64,000 nt of DNA from Strigops habroptila. Lineage: Eukaryota; Chordata; Aves; Psittaciformes; Psittacidae. The stretch spans positions 11,325,761 through 11,389,760 of the forward strand of contig NC_044289.2 in NCBI RefSeq assembly GCF_004027225.2, read 5' to 3'. The notes under the pieces were generated by a model. The model was not told where the DNA came from. It saw only the letters and a list, made by a program, of their open reading frames with translations, and did not search any database. Each line of letters begins with the position of its first letter. The first letter of the stretch is position 1. Shown here in pieces: positions 35,739-46,800 of the stretch. A program made the translations under genes and the position numbers.

Positions 35739-38700
35739 CTGCAGGTGAGACACAGCAGAGCTGGAGGGGATGCAGGGCTCCCCCTGACCCCGGTGCTCCA
35801 GGGTGGAGGGCAGAAGCACCCTGGGGAGTGAGGAGGGATGTTTGCATGTTGAAAGGTGAGGACTGGGGAGAGGGGAGGGGAAAGAAACAGCTTTGGGAAG
35901 TTGTTCTTTGGTGGTATGGAAGGAAAAAAAGGAAAAAGCCAATGATTTTTCCAGGTGAAACTTTTCCTTGACTTTTACCTCTTAAAGTTTCTCCCTTCAC
36001 AGATCACTAATGGAAAGCAGCTTACTGCATCTCCAGCACCTCATCATGGAGCTTTCCTTGTTCAAACAGGTAATTAGTCACTGAAGAGAGGATTTATCCC
36101 CCAAAGAGCCTCCCTCATGGAAAAAAAAATCATCATCATCAAATCCCAACCGCAGTGTTTCTGTCAAAGAGCTTTGTACCCCGACTACCTACATTGCTAA
36201 TTAGACCTGGTCAAAAAGTTCTTAGATGGTGCAATCTTCCCAGCAGCAAAGGCAGTTTTGCTAAAATCAAAGTGTTTTCACAGAAGGTGTCACTTTTAGA
36301 GAGAATTTCAGCGAAAGAAGTGTCAAAACAATTCATCTGCCTGCTTTGTTTCCTCTTGTGTGTTCTGTCATGTAAAATATTAAGATTATTTTAATAACGT
36401 TGAAACATAACAAAAACATGATTCAGGATCATCGATGAGTGAATTAAAAAATATGTATGTTGGTAGGGAAATAAACCCCAAAGTTTTGCTTTCTGTTGTG
36501 CTTCAGGATTTTAAAAGTTTCAGGGAGCTGGGCTTTTCCCTGCAGCAGAAATTCCCTTCTCTAATGAGAAGCAGTTGAAGCATCTGACAAAGAAAAGCGT
36601 TCCCACACCTTCATATGCATTTACCCATCTCGACCAGAAGCTTAGAATAAAAAGGCAAATAAAAAGGCAAATAAAATGGTTTGTGATCTTCCTGCATCAC
36701 AAACTTGAAATCAGACTTCTCCACCTACATTATTCATCAAAATGCCTGGGGAAACATGGAGCAGCCCCGTACCCACACGGTCCCCCCGCTCCTGGCACCA
36801 GCATGCTGGGTGTCCTCGGGGAGGACACTGCATTTGCTCTCTTGGTTGAGGAATTACACTTCTTACCCACACATCAATTAATTGGGAAGAACCTCACTAT
36901 TAGGCATGACTCGCCCCTGAGCTCTGCACTTCAGGGTCGCTGCTGGTATCGACATGACTTCTGCAGCCACTGATGCTTTTGCTGCAGTAGTCACTGAGGC
37001 ATTTGTGACCTTCAGACTGGCCTGTCTCCCGTCTCAAAGGCTTCCCTCCCTGGTTTTAATCAGCCAGCATCTTCTTAGGAAAACCCCTCACCTTCTCTGT
37101 CTTGTGTCACACACTGAAGTCTTCAAACTTTTAGGTGCCGCAGGGATGGAGGCAGCAGGAGCCGAGGGAAGGGCTGCAGTCCCTATGGTGATGCTGAGGT
37201 GCCACCAGACCCTACACAGGACAGGCTGCTCGGACAACAGCCACCGAGGGTGAAGGCCAGGTCAGTGACATGAGGTGGGTCCCCCTCACCCTGGTTCCCC
37301 TGCAGACCCCATTGCACTCCAGCCTGGCGTTGCTCATTGGACATCTCATGGGGTTTTAGCGGCAGGGAAAGGTCTATACGTGTTTTCCAGTGTCTGAGAA
37401 ACACAGCATAAAAGGTTGTCAGACTGGGAGGGACATGGGGGACCCTTCAACATCTAAATCTGGAGGTCAGAGCAGAGCTGGAGAGGGGCAGGTAATGGAG
37501 TAATGGTTAGAAATAAACCCGAGAGGCACATTTTTAAGCTGAGCAGGTCTGTGGGTGCAGCAAATGCCAGATTTGTGTGAAATAGCCTGGCAAAGGCATC
37601 TGCTAACTCCACTGCATCTCCCAGCCAGGGCTCCTTAAAGATACAGGCTTTGCACCACAAAGCCAGCGCTTCCCACTACACCATGTCTGAAGGAGGCAAC
37701 CGGCTTGTGATAAGCCTCAGAGCTTAATGGACTCGTCTTGCCTTTCAAAGGAGAGGGGAAAAAAGAGAAGGGTCAACTTTTTTAATGGTTAAGGCCAAAG
37801 CAAGGGAGAAAAAGGGGTGTAAACACTCCTTTTCAGGGACAAATTGGAATTTCTGTGACATAAGCTTTTCCAGGGAAGACATCACACAGCCCATCTGTGG
37901 GGTGGGGATGACTAATCCAGGTTCCTTCCAGAAAGATGCTCATGCATTCAGGCTACAAACACACACACAGGGGCCGTGCGGCTGGGTTTGTGGGATCCAG
38001 CTGATCCCCCACCTATCCTCAGCCTCTCTTGCACCCTCCCTATAGAGCAGCTGCTCTGGGAAGCCAGGCCAAATGTCACTGAAATCAAAGGCAAGGTGGT
38101 CTTGGGGCTGGGCTGAGGCATGAGGCAGCCCAAGTGGCTACCAGGGGCTGTGCTGGGATGGCAGGACAAGCCCAAAGCGATGCTGCAGCTCAGCAGGAGC
38201 ATCCCCGGCACATGGCTGTGCTGTGCCACGGTGGCTCCGGATGAGACGTGCCAAACCCCAAGAGCCAGGAGGGGGGCAGCTCACAGCTCAAAAGAAAAAA
38301 CAGTAGATGTCAGGCCTTTGTGAGCCTTTGTACCCCAGGGAAATCCCTCCATCCCCCCCTCCATCCCACGCAGGAAGCAGAGCGAGGAGAAGGGTCATGA
38401 ACTGAGACGCTCCTTTCTGATGTTCGCTTCTGAATAGAGCAAATAATTTCTGCCCACATACAGCTTTCATGTAGGAATCTAAAGCAGCAATTAATAGTTT
38501 TATAACTCTTTTGTCTACTTGTTTCATGACCAGCTAAGCTCAACAGAACTGGGGTTTGAACTAAGACCTGGCATGATCTCTCCTGTGGATCATCACAGCG
38601 TGCACGTACCTCGCATTTGCAGTGGTATCTGCTGGGAAACAGAAGCTTACTTTAGGAAAGCTGAGAGGTTTTTTTTATTTTAAAGCACAATGGACAGAGA

Positions 38701-40538
38701 ATACAAATGTGTCTGTCTGGAATGATGTGAGTTTGCAAAATTTTCCCTTTGTCAACCCCGAATTTCCATGAATGATTGGAAAAACAGAACAGATAAAGCC
38801 AGTCTCTTTCTGATCAATTTTGAAATATATTGTAAGCTATTTTAAAGAGACAACCATCAGAATTACACAAACCCAGTGTGAGCTGGGTGTCGGGTGTTCA
38901 AATGAATATGTACCTCATGGAGGAAGAAATCTCTGATGTATGCATTTATGACAGTAAAAATATAACAACAGATCAAGCATTTCTTACAGAAATGTGAGAA
39001 GAGTTTCCCTTGACAACATAATTTTTCTTAAAGGCTTTCAAGTGGAAGTTAGGTGTATTTATTCTAACTGGCAGAGGGGGAACCAAGGCAGCGGGAAGGA
39101 AGGTGCTAATAGACATTCAAGTGAGGATGCAGCAAGTGCAGGGAGTATTGCACACTGAGGCTTTTCCAACCAGGTACAATGGATTTAGATTAACGGTCCA
39201 AATAAGAAGCCCTGTACTTACAGCTCAGCGAGGCTTCCCAGAAGGGATTCATGTGGCTTGTCTCAAAGGAGCCATTAGAAATGCCTAGAGGAGGAGGAAA
39301 CCCTTATACTTTCCCTGTAGTCCCATCCTAAATGCCCTGTCACCCTGGGTGACACACGCGTGCCCTGGGTGTGCAGGGGTTGTGGCTGCAAACCACTGGA
39401 GAAGTCCCGCATGGGATGCCCATGGGGCTGGGGTAGGGGTGGGGGTTCCCCACTGGGTACCTGATGGGGGGAGTGGGCTGGCTGACCTCCCAGCTCCTGC
39501 AGGATGGTGTCCCAGCAGCCATGTGCTGGGTCAGGACTGGGAAGACGCCTGCCTTCTCCTCATGCAGAAGTACCCCTGCAAAGCCACGTCCCCATCACTG
39601 AGCAGCCCTGTACCCATCGGCCTGAAGATGTTCAGGACCAAGACCTTCCTTTGGAGGTGAGAGGTTCTCAAAGTGGGCAGGAAGGAGCATGGAAAAGGGA
39701 TTTCCACTGCTGGCTGCTCCCTGCAGCAGAGCATAAGCTGCTGTTGTACACTGAGAAGCTACCACTGAGGGCTGTACACTGAGGGCTGGGAATGCAGATG
39801 ACGGGGGGACTCCCTGCTCGTTGTGGGGTGCAGGAGGGGGTCATTACCAATAGCTTGGCTTTCTCCTGCAAACGGGGAGCCCAGCGCCTGCTGCGGATGA
39901 TGCCCTGTCCTGAGACAGCCTCTGCTCCCAGGTCTCTCTTAGTGGGTGCACAGCTCCCGAGGGGAACCCCTGCACCCTGCCCCGTTCCCTGGGGAGGACG
40001 AGAGGCGGCCCCTGTAGTGAGGAGGCTTCAGGGAAAAGGACTTTCTTACCCCCGCCTGCAGAGGGGTGTCCCTGCACAGAGGAGTATCCCTATGTCCCGC
40101 GTCCCAGCAGCATCCCGGGATGTGGGTGCTGGCACGGCGGCTCCCTGCTTATCCCGGGATATCGATGCCTCGCTTCCCCGCTCATCCCAGTGTGCCGCTT
40201 TCCCCATCCCTGCTCACCCAGGCATGCCGCTGCTCTCTTTGCCCTCTCACCCCGGGATGCCGGTGCACCGGCTGCCTGCCGCGCCCCAGGGTGCTGATCC
40301 CTGCAATGCCCGGGGATGCTGGTACCCAGGGTTCCCGGGATGCCGGTGCCCCGCTCCGCCCTGTTCCCTGGGTTGCCGATCAAACGGTCGCCGCCGCGCC
40401 CCGGGATGCTGGTACCCGGGTCCCCGCGATGCCGGTGGCTGCAGCACCCCGGGATGCCGGTGCCCCGGTCCCCACCCGCCCCGGTGCCGGTGCCCGGGTC
40501 CCCGCGCTACCGGAGCCCGGCCCCTCGCCGCCGCTCAC
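35739..40538 (-). other. KCNS1: KCNS1 intron within the 5' UTR (inferred)
   Basis: If the CpG-island exon at 40.5 kb is the first exon, this 4.8-kb stretch is its intron. I see no supported gene. It contains an AT-rich tract at about 38430-39060, short ATAAAAAGGCAA duplications at 36648-36680, and a run of TCA repeats near 36130. Confidence 0.5.
40101..40512. repeat. Degenerate GC-rich tandem array
   Basis: Diverged copies of a unit like CCCGGGATGCYGGTRCCC recur irregularly, most regularly from 40250 to 40510. They create several artificial long open frames through this stretch. The array abuts the CpG island core and the candidate first exon of KCNS1. Confidence 0.65.
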
Positions 40539-40700
40539 CTGCCTCGGCGCCGCTCCCGCCGCAGCGTGCGCGCCCGGCGCGGAGCCGCGGAGCCCTGCGG
40601 GGCCGGCGGCGGCGGCAGAAGCTCCGCGGGGCCGAAGGGGGGTCCCCCTGGTCCCGCCCGCCCTGCCGCCCCTCCCGGGGGTGCCGCCCTCCGGCCCGCC
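40539..40700 (-). other. KCNS1: Candidate non-coding first exon of KCNS1
   Basis: On the minus strand the sequence reads GGCGCCGAGGCAG|GTGAGCGGC, a near-ideal donor, with the last exon base at 40539 and GT at 40538-40537. It would splice to the acceptor at 35740-35739 ahead of the KCNS1 start codon. The 5' boundary is unknown and the right edge given is only nominal. Confidence 0.45.
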
Positions 40701-40890
40701 CGCCCGGAGCCGCGGGGTGGGAGCGGGAAGGCGAGGCCGGTCCCAGACCGATCCCTCAGCGGCACGGTGTGGCCGGAGCAGCGCGGTCCCCCCGGGCTGG
40801 CCCCCGAGATCTGTGCAGGGATGCCCCGGGGGGGAGCCCACCCCGTCTCCCCGGGGAAGCCCACCGGTGTCCCCTGCGAAAGCAGTGCTG

Positions 40891-43800
40891 CGGCGGGCCG
40901 AGAAATCAGAGCCAGGAGTGGGTACAGCCGCCCTGATCGATGGCCTTACCTGCTGGAAGTGCCCTCTGCAGCCTATGGGACAGTGGGTGGGAGCCGCAGT
41001 GGGCTACAGGACTCACCAGCGCCTTGCAAAGCTGCTCACTGGGCAAGTGGGGCTCCTGGGGGCTGAGCAGTGTGGTGGGCAGCAAGCAGAACCTGCCCTG
41101 GGCATCAGGCTGAGGAGGGCCCCAGCAGAGTTGACACCCCGCATGTGGACGATGCACCTCTGCCCTTGCAGTTGCCCTCCATGCGATCCAGCTCCATCTT
41201 CCTCCTTGGGATGGGGGGGTATGTAGGGCACCGGGGCAGCCACCCAGGGAAGAGCCCCCCTGGCTTGTTGAGCTCCCCGTTGGCTCTTGAAAGGCTCGTC
41301 AGGAGGCAGGTGAAGGCAGCAAGTCCTGGGCATGGCACACGCTGGGTTTCAGGTCACGGAGCTGCTGTCACCACCTGGGGCCATCCCCACACAGCCTGGC
41401 GACTGGTGCAAGCACACCAGCTCCCCCAGAAGTCAGGTGCTGGAGCAGAGAGGAGAAGAGAGAATGAGAGACCTTCCCGAGGTGACGGCTGAGGCTGCAT
41501 GTCCTCGCAGCGATGGCTCATTGCAGTCGTGTCAGGCAGGCAGCTCACATGGGGCAAGGCTTCACACCACCCTCCTCATTGGATCTGTCAGTTTGCTGAT
41601 TCCAGCCCGAGGGGCTGGATAGAGCCTGTGGGCTCTCACCCTTCTCCAGGCTTGCCCAAGGCTGTCTGGGAGCTCTTTTTGGTGGCCAGCATCTTCCCCC
41701 TGCCCGCACACCCGCCTCCCACGGCCGCGTGTGCCGCCAGCCCCGTCCCTGTGCCAGGCAGCGCTTGCCGCTGCGGGGCCATCAGCGTGTTTCCATGTGT
41801 GTGATGTGTCAGACTGTGTGTGCCGTGTGCTTGTTTACATGGGAAGGAGGCAGCGGAGGGAGGGGGAAGGGATGACTTTGAGGGAGGCCTCAGAAAAGAA
41901 AAAAAAACCAAACCGAGGAGGAAAAATAAAACAACCCTGAGGGAAATTCCTCTGTTCTGTGATATGAAGCAAAAAGCATTTATTTTTATGGCAATTAGGG
42001 ATGGCTGAGCATCCCTGGAAGCTGCAAGATAAACATGCCCAGCTTTGTCTGCTCCGGGCACTTGCCAGCCCAGCTCCCAGTGGGTGCTGAGCCCCAGTGG
42101 GGTGCAGCCCATGGGGAGGGAGGAGGACTGGCTCCTACACGGGGTTTTCTCTGCCTATCACTGACATAAGGGGATCAGGGTGAGTTTCCTTTTCCCGTCT
42201 GAAAACATTTCTCATCCAGCCATTTTTCAGGGAAGGAGCCATGCCTTGCAATGCAAGGCCCCCCAGTCCATTCATCACTTTGTCTCTGCACCAAAACCTC
42301 ATTTATGCACGGCCACAGGGTAGACCTGAGCCATGTCCCCGAAAAATCAGCTCTCCCAGCACTGGGAGGTTTGCTGAGTGTCCCCTAGGCTGTGGGAAGG
42401 AGCTGAAGTGGGAGTGGGAAGCAAGGCAGGGATCTGCCTGTAATGCCCTAGGCTGGAGGGATCACCCCAGGAGGGGAGACACCTCTATGTCTCCTGCTGC
42501 AGCTCAAAGCCTTGGCTGCAGGAGAGCAAAGTTCGCCTTCCAGCCCACCGAGGCCCCACATAGGCTCGTGCTGGCATCGCAGCATCCTTCAGGGAGGACT
42601 TGGCTGCACATCGGTGGTACCTGAGGTGAATTTTCCCTTTGCTGCTTAAATTCAGAAGTGAAATGCCTGACTCTCCCGTTACCTGACCAGAACTTGTTGG
42701 CCTGACTTCACACTAACACTGGCAAACTGTGGCAGGAAGGGGAGACTCCCATTTTAAGGCTCTTTCCCAGCAAACTGAGGTGCAAGGGCCCTTACTCACA
42801 CAGCGGGGTTTGCAGCAGCACTGGCAGGGCTCAGCTCCCCATGGCACGGGCCAGCCCTGCGCCTCCACCATCGCTCCTCAACTAACTGGCAGTGATGTGA
42901 AGACAGGAACAGGCAGAAAATCAGGTCAGCTGGAAACGCCTCGCCATCTCTTCCTTTCATGTCTCCCCCCATCTTCCTCTCTTGGGGAAGGCAGGTCTCT
43001 CCTCCCGCAGAAGCCTGGGGGGCATTTTGTGATAGCGACACAGCAAATCTTCAATGTGTGGATGGGGAGAGAAACCTTTCGCTGTGGTCTCTTCTGCAGT
43101 CTGGAAGCCAATTGCAGAGGCAGGGTGAGTCTGAAGCCAGCAGCCATTTCAGTACTGCAGTGAGTCATCCCGAAAGCCGCTCAGCTTGTGGCAGCTCCCT
43201 TCCTTTCTTCTTTCTGCCTTTTTTTTTTTTTAATAGCTGATGTAGCAATAAATTAAATAAATAGGGGAATATATGTATGAATATAGCATGTCTGCAGAGC
43301 TCCTTTAATTAAAAGAAAAATCTTCAAGCACTTTTCAGCCCCTTGGACATCCATTGTGAAAGGCCGGAGCTGCTGGGTACGTGCCACGTGGGAGATGGAA
43401 TGGAGCGGGTTGAGCGCTGGCACACCTGTGAGCACAGGGGGATCCATGGAGCCAGGTACCGACAGGGGCTGTTTAATGCCGGGGACACGGACACAAAGCA
43501 TTTCACAAATAGTCCTTTCCAGAGGGAAAGAGCTAAATTAGGGCAGATGCAAAAGCCTGCTCTTGAGATTCCCACTGTCAAAGACTTAATACATGGGTTT
43601 TCCTTAGTACTCTTTTTTCCCTTGGTGTTTTCTGTGTTCGCTGGTGTGTTTGTGCCCCCCAGGCCTCCCACGAGCTCTGGGAGGGGGTTCCTCTGGTTGG
43701 AGGGGTTTGGGCTTCTCCTTCCCATGCTGTCAGCTGTCCCCATACAGCCTTGCCTATCCCCAGAGCAAGCCCACAGGATGGTGAGGAGGGAAAGCTGAGC

Positions 43801-46800
43801 CATGATGACAGCATCCTCTGAGCAGGAGAAGAGGAGTAAGGACCACCAGCTCTGGGGGTCCCATCCCTACAATCCCCATCTTCCTCCCAGAGCCACAGGG
43901 TGTATTTAGGCACTGCTGACGGGGGGATATCAGCCTGCTTTCCGCTGGAAATTATTTAGCCAACCTTCTTGAGACTCTGGAGCCCTTGGATTCATCTGCA
44001 GCATCCAGCCCCCTGCAGTAGGGTGACCGCGTTGCCATCTATCTGCAGCAGCGTGGCACAGGCTCTTGGTGTATTGCCTGGCAATGGCACCCAGCTTTGA
44101 CAGCAGGGGCAGCGCGGGGGATGAGCGGGTCCCCAGCCTGGCCCCCAGAGGCACCCCGCAGCTGGGGATGTCACATCACTCCATTCCCCAACACTCCAGC
44201 ATCCTGTGGGGCAGATCGCCCATGCTGCAGCTCCATCAGCCCCAAGTCCTGCTCCTTGGCTTGAGGTGTCCTCCCCATACAGGGGTGATGTCTGCAGGAG
44301 GGAGAGGCAGAGGCGGACAGAGAAAGCCAGCAAGACCCCTGGGCATTCTTCAGAGCCTCAAGACGTGAAGACCCTCTGACATCGGAGCCCCTCTCACCAC
44401 CTCCAGCACTGCTCTAGCCTCCTGTAGGGGTCCAAAATACAGCATTCTTGCAGAAATGGGTGAGGTTCTTCCCCTCAGCTCATGCACATTAATCTCCAGC
44501 TGTAATTCTGTGTACACTCACCCCCCTGCCAGCACAGAGGGAGCTGGAGGCAGGGCTGCAACAGGAGCCCGGCGCTCCCCAAGAACCTCAAACCACTGGG
44601 GCACTTCCACCTGCAAAATAACAATAGTGACAATTCATCAGCAATTTACAGATTTGGCTTGACATTTCTAGCTGTGTCATCACAGCTAGGCAGGGACTGA
44701 AGGGACCCAAACGCAGCGGATACTCTTTGTCCCCAGCTGTGGTGGAGAGTCAGAGCCCCAGGGCAGGTTTGCTGCTCCCACCAATACCATCCCCTCACCT
44801 ATGTTTGCTGTGGGATGAAAGTATCTGCAGAATCCACTGTCTCAATCAAACAGCATCTTTATCCTGATCCCATTACTGCATGGCCCTAGGAAGGCTGCAG
44901 AGCTGTGGCGGGGTAGCAGGGATGTCTGATGGCTCCTTGGCCTCCTGATAGATATCCCTCTACTGCTGCACAGAGAATCCCCACTGTCTTCATGTCAGAG
45001 CCCAGATTTTGGAATGCCAGCTATAGATTTTTCCCTGCTGTACAGCTGGCCTGGCTGTTTGTCACTGTAGTTTTGACGGTTTTTAACCAGGAGTCTTTGA
45101 GCAAGCAGCAAAGGAGCAGCGAGGGATGCAGGGGGAGATCCCAGGATGAGAGCTCGCTGTCTGCTTGGGAGAGGCACAGGCCCTCATTCCTGCAAAATGC
45201 GCATGAGATCCCATGCTTCATCGCCTCCTTCCACCAACATTGCCATGTTGAAGGCACACATCACTCTCCCATTGATTTACGGAGTTCAGGGCTTGCCTTT
45301 TTAGGTAGATTCAGATTACCAAGAGAGGACACATCTACCTTCTTTCCAAAGTCTTGAAGCAGTGGAAGAAGCATTTGCGTCCCAAGGAAATACCCACCAG
45401 TGGCCAGCCTGTGCCAGAGTGCAGAGTGGCATCCAGGCAGACACCCCGTTTTCCTGCACCTTGGAAGGATCCTCCTGGTGACAATTCAGAACAACATTCT
45501 ATTTTTAGTGGCCATAGGGCACTGAGCCAGGGAGTCAGTACGTGAGTCCTGAGTGCTGGCCCAGCCCCGTGCCGGAGACCAGGACTAATGTGAAAAGCAG
45601 TTGTGCATCTCTGAGTGTGCTCGGAGCAGCAGCAGGCTGCCCTGGGCTCATTAACGTGATCGAGTCACAGGAGCTCCTGAAGCAGAAAGGTATTTGGGCA
45701 ATGGCCTGCTGCCTGCTTTTGGTCTCTGCTCGGTCAGGCTCCAGTCGTGTTGGGACCAGGGTATTTCTCTGATTTGTACCGTATCTCTGATTTGTGCCTT
45801 GAAGGTCCAAACCTCTCCTTTTGCCTGCCTGTGCAAGAACACGACAGGGCGGTCTGTGATGCTGTGCTGCTTTTGCCCATCTCCCCCTGATTAATGTGAA
45901 ACCCAGCTCCATGAATCATTCATGAAGCTTTATTTAGTATAATGATTTCTGACATCCAGTGCCTGGGAATAGCATTTTGGGACAGACCGTTTGCGACTGG
46001 CGAATGAGCTGACGTTTATCCTATCTGAACTGGGAATGTACAGAAGGGGAGGGAGAGGGGCGAAGCAGCCGTGCCTCCTTCTGAGGGAATCGCAGGTTGC
46101 TCTCTAATTAGACAAACGTGTAAAAGCTAAATATTGACATAGCTTTGCGGTTCCCTGTGTCTTGCAATCACATTGCATGTTATTAACCTACATAGTTGTT
46201 GGGGAAAGGAGCATCTGTGTGTGCCTTGGCACAGGCAGGGCTGAAGAGACAGGAATTTCCCTGTCTGATGCTGTTGGTGCTAACGAGGAGCCAGTGTGGG
46301 GCCCAAAGGAGCTGGGAAATGGCTTCCCCTCCTCAGATGGAGAGTGGCAGGAGCTCATCTGGGCTGCCCTATAACATAAATAGCCCACCCTCCTCTTCCA
46401 CGGCACCTTGTTATGGGGGGTCAGTGGTTTCAGCTGGGAAGGTCTCTCTGCAGGTGAGTGGCCCCATTTGGAAGGGGGTGTGTGGGTACCCTGGTGCCTG
46501 TGCTGGTGGATTTGGGGGTGATGGTGAGTTTACGACCCTAACCTTGCCCAGAGCATTTGTGTGGGCCATGAGTTGGGAACTGTGCTTTAGTTTGGTGTGT
46601 GAGCAGGGGCTGTTGCAGGGCAGGTGCCTATGGGAGATGCTTTGCTTGCTTCTGGTTCTTTCCTCCGTTCAAGCTGCTTTGTGTGAGTCTTCAAGTGCTT
46701 TGTCAGCCTTTGCTAGAGCTGTTGTTTTCTTCACATCCCAGCTGCTTGGCTGAATGAAGGCAGCAGCCTGAAGAGGGACTGTGGGTCTGGCCCTGGAGCT

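Larger units (their letters stand above)
40050..40890. promoter_or_regulatory. CpG island, probable KCNS1 promoter
   Basis: This is the densest CpG stretch of the window, with many GCGCGCC, GCCGCCGC and CCCGCCC motifs. It lies upstream of KCNS1 and contains a good minus-strand splice donor at 40538. A promoter for KCNS1 is the simplest reading. A divergent transcript is also possible. Confidence 0.6.

Noticed and set aside
35712-35942. N-terminal extension of KCNS1 upstream of 35711
   Set aside because: The upstream frame has no Kv similarity and crosses a strong splice acceptor at 35740-35739.
39792-41066. Long + strand open frame of 424 codons, and the overlapping 386-codon frame at 40066-41226
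   Set aside because: Both run through the GC-rich tandem array and CpG island where stop codons are rare. They are Pro/Arg/Gly/Ala low-complexity with no domain, and several frames are open at once on both strands.
43324-43803. 159-codon - strand frame, fully overlapped by a 151-codon + strand frame
   Set aside because: Mutually antisense open frames in GC-rich DNA. Neither has a recognisable motif or splice context.
46196-46753. 185-codon + strand open frame
   Set aside because: Starts without a good ATG, has no domain, and crosses the consensus donor at 46454. Composition is like its non-coding flanks.
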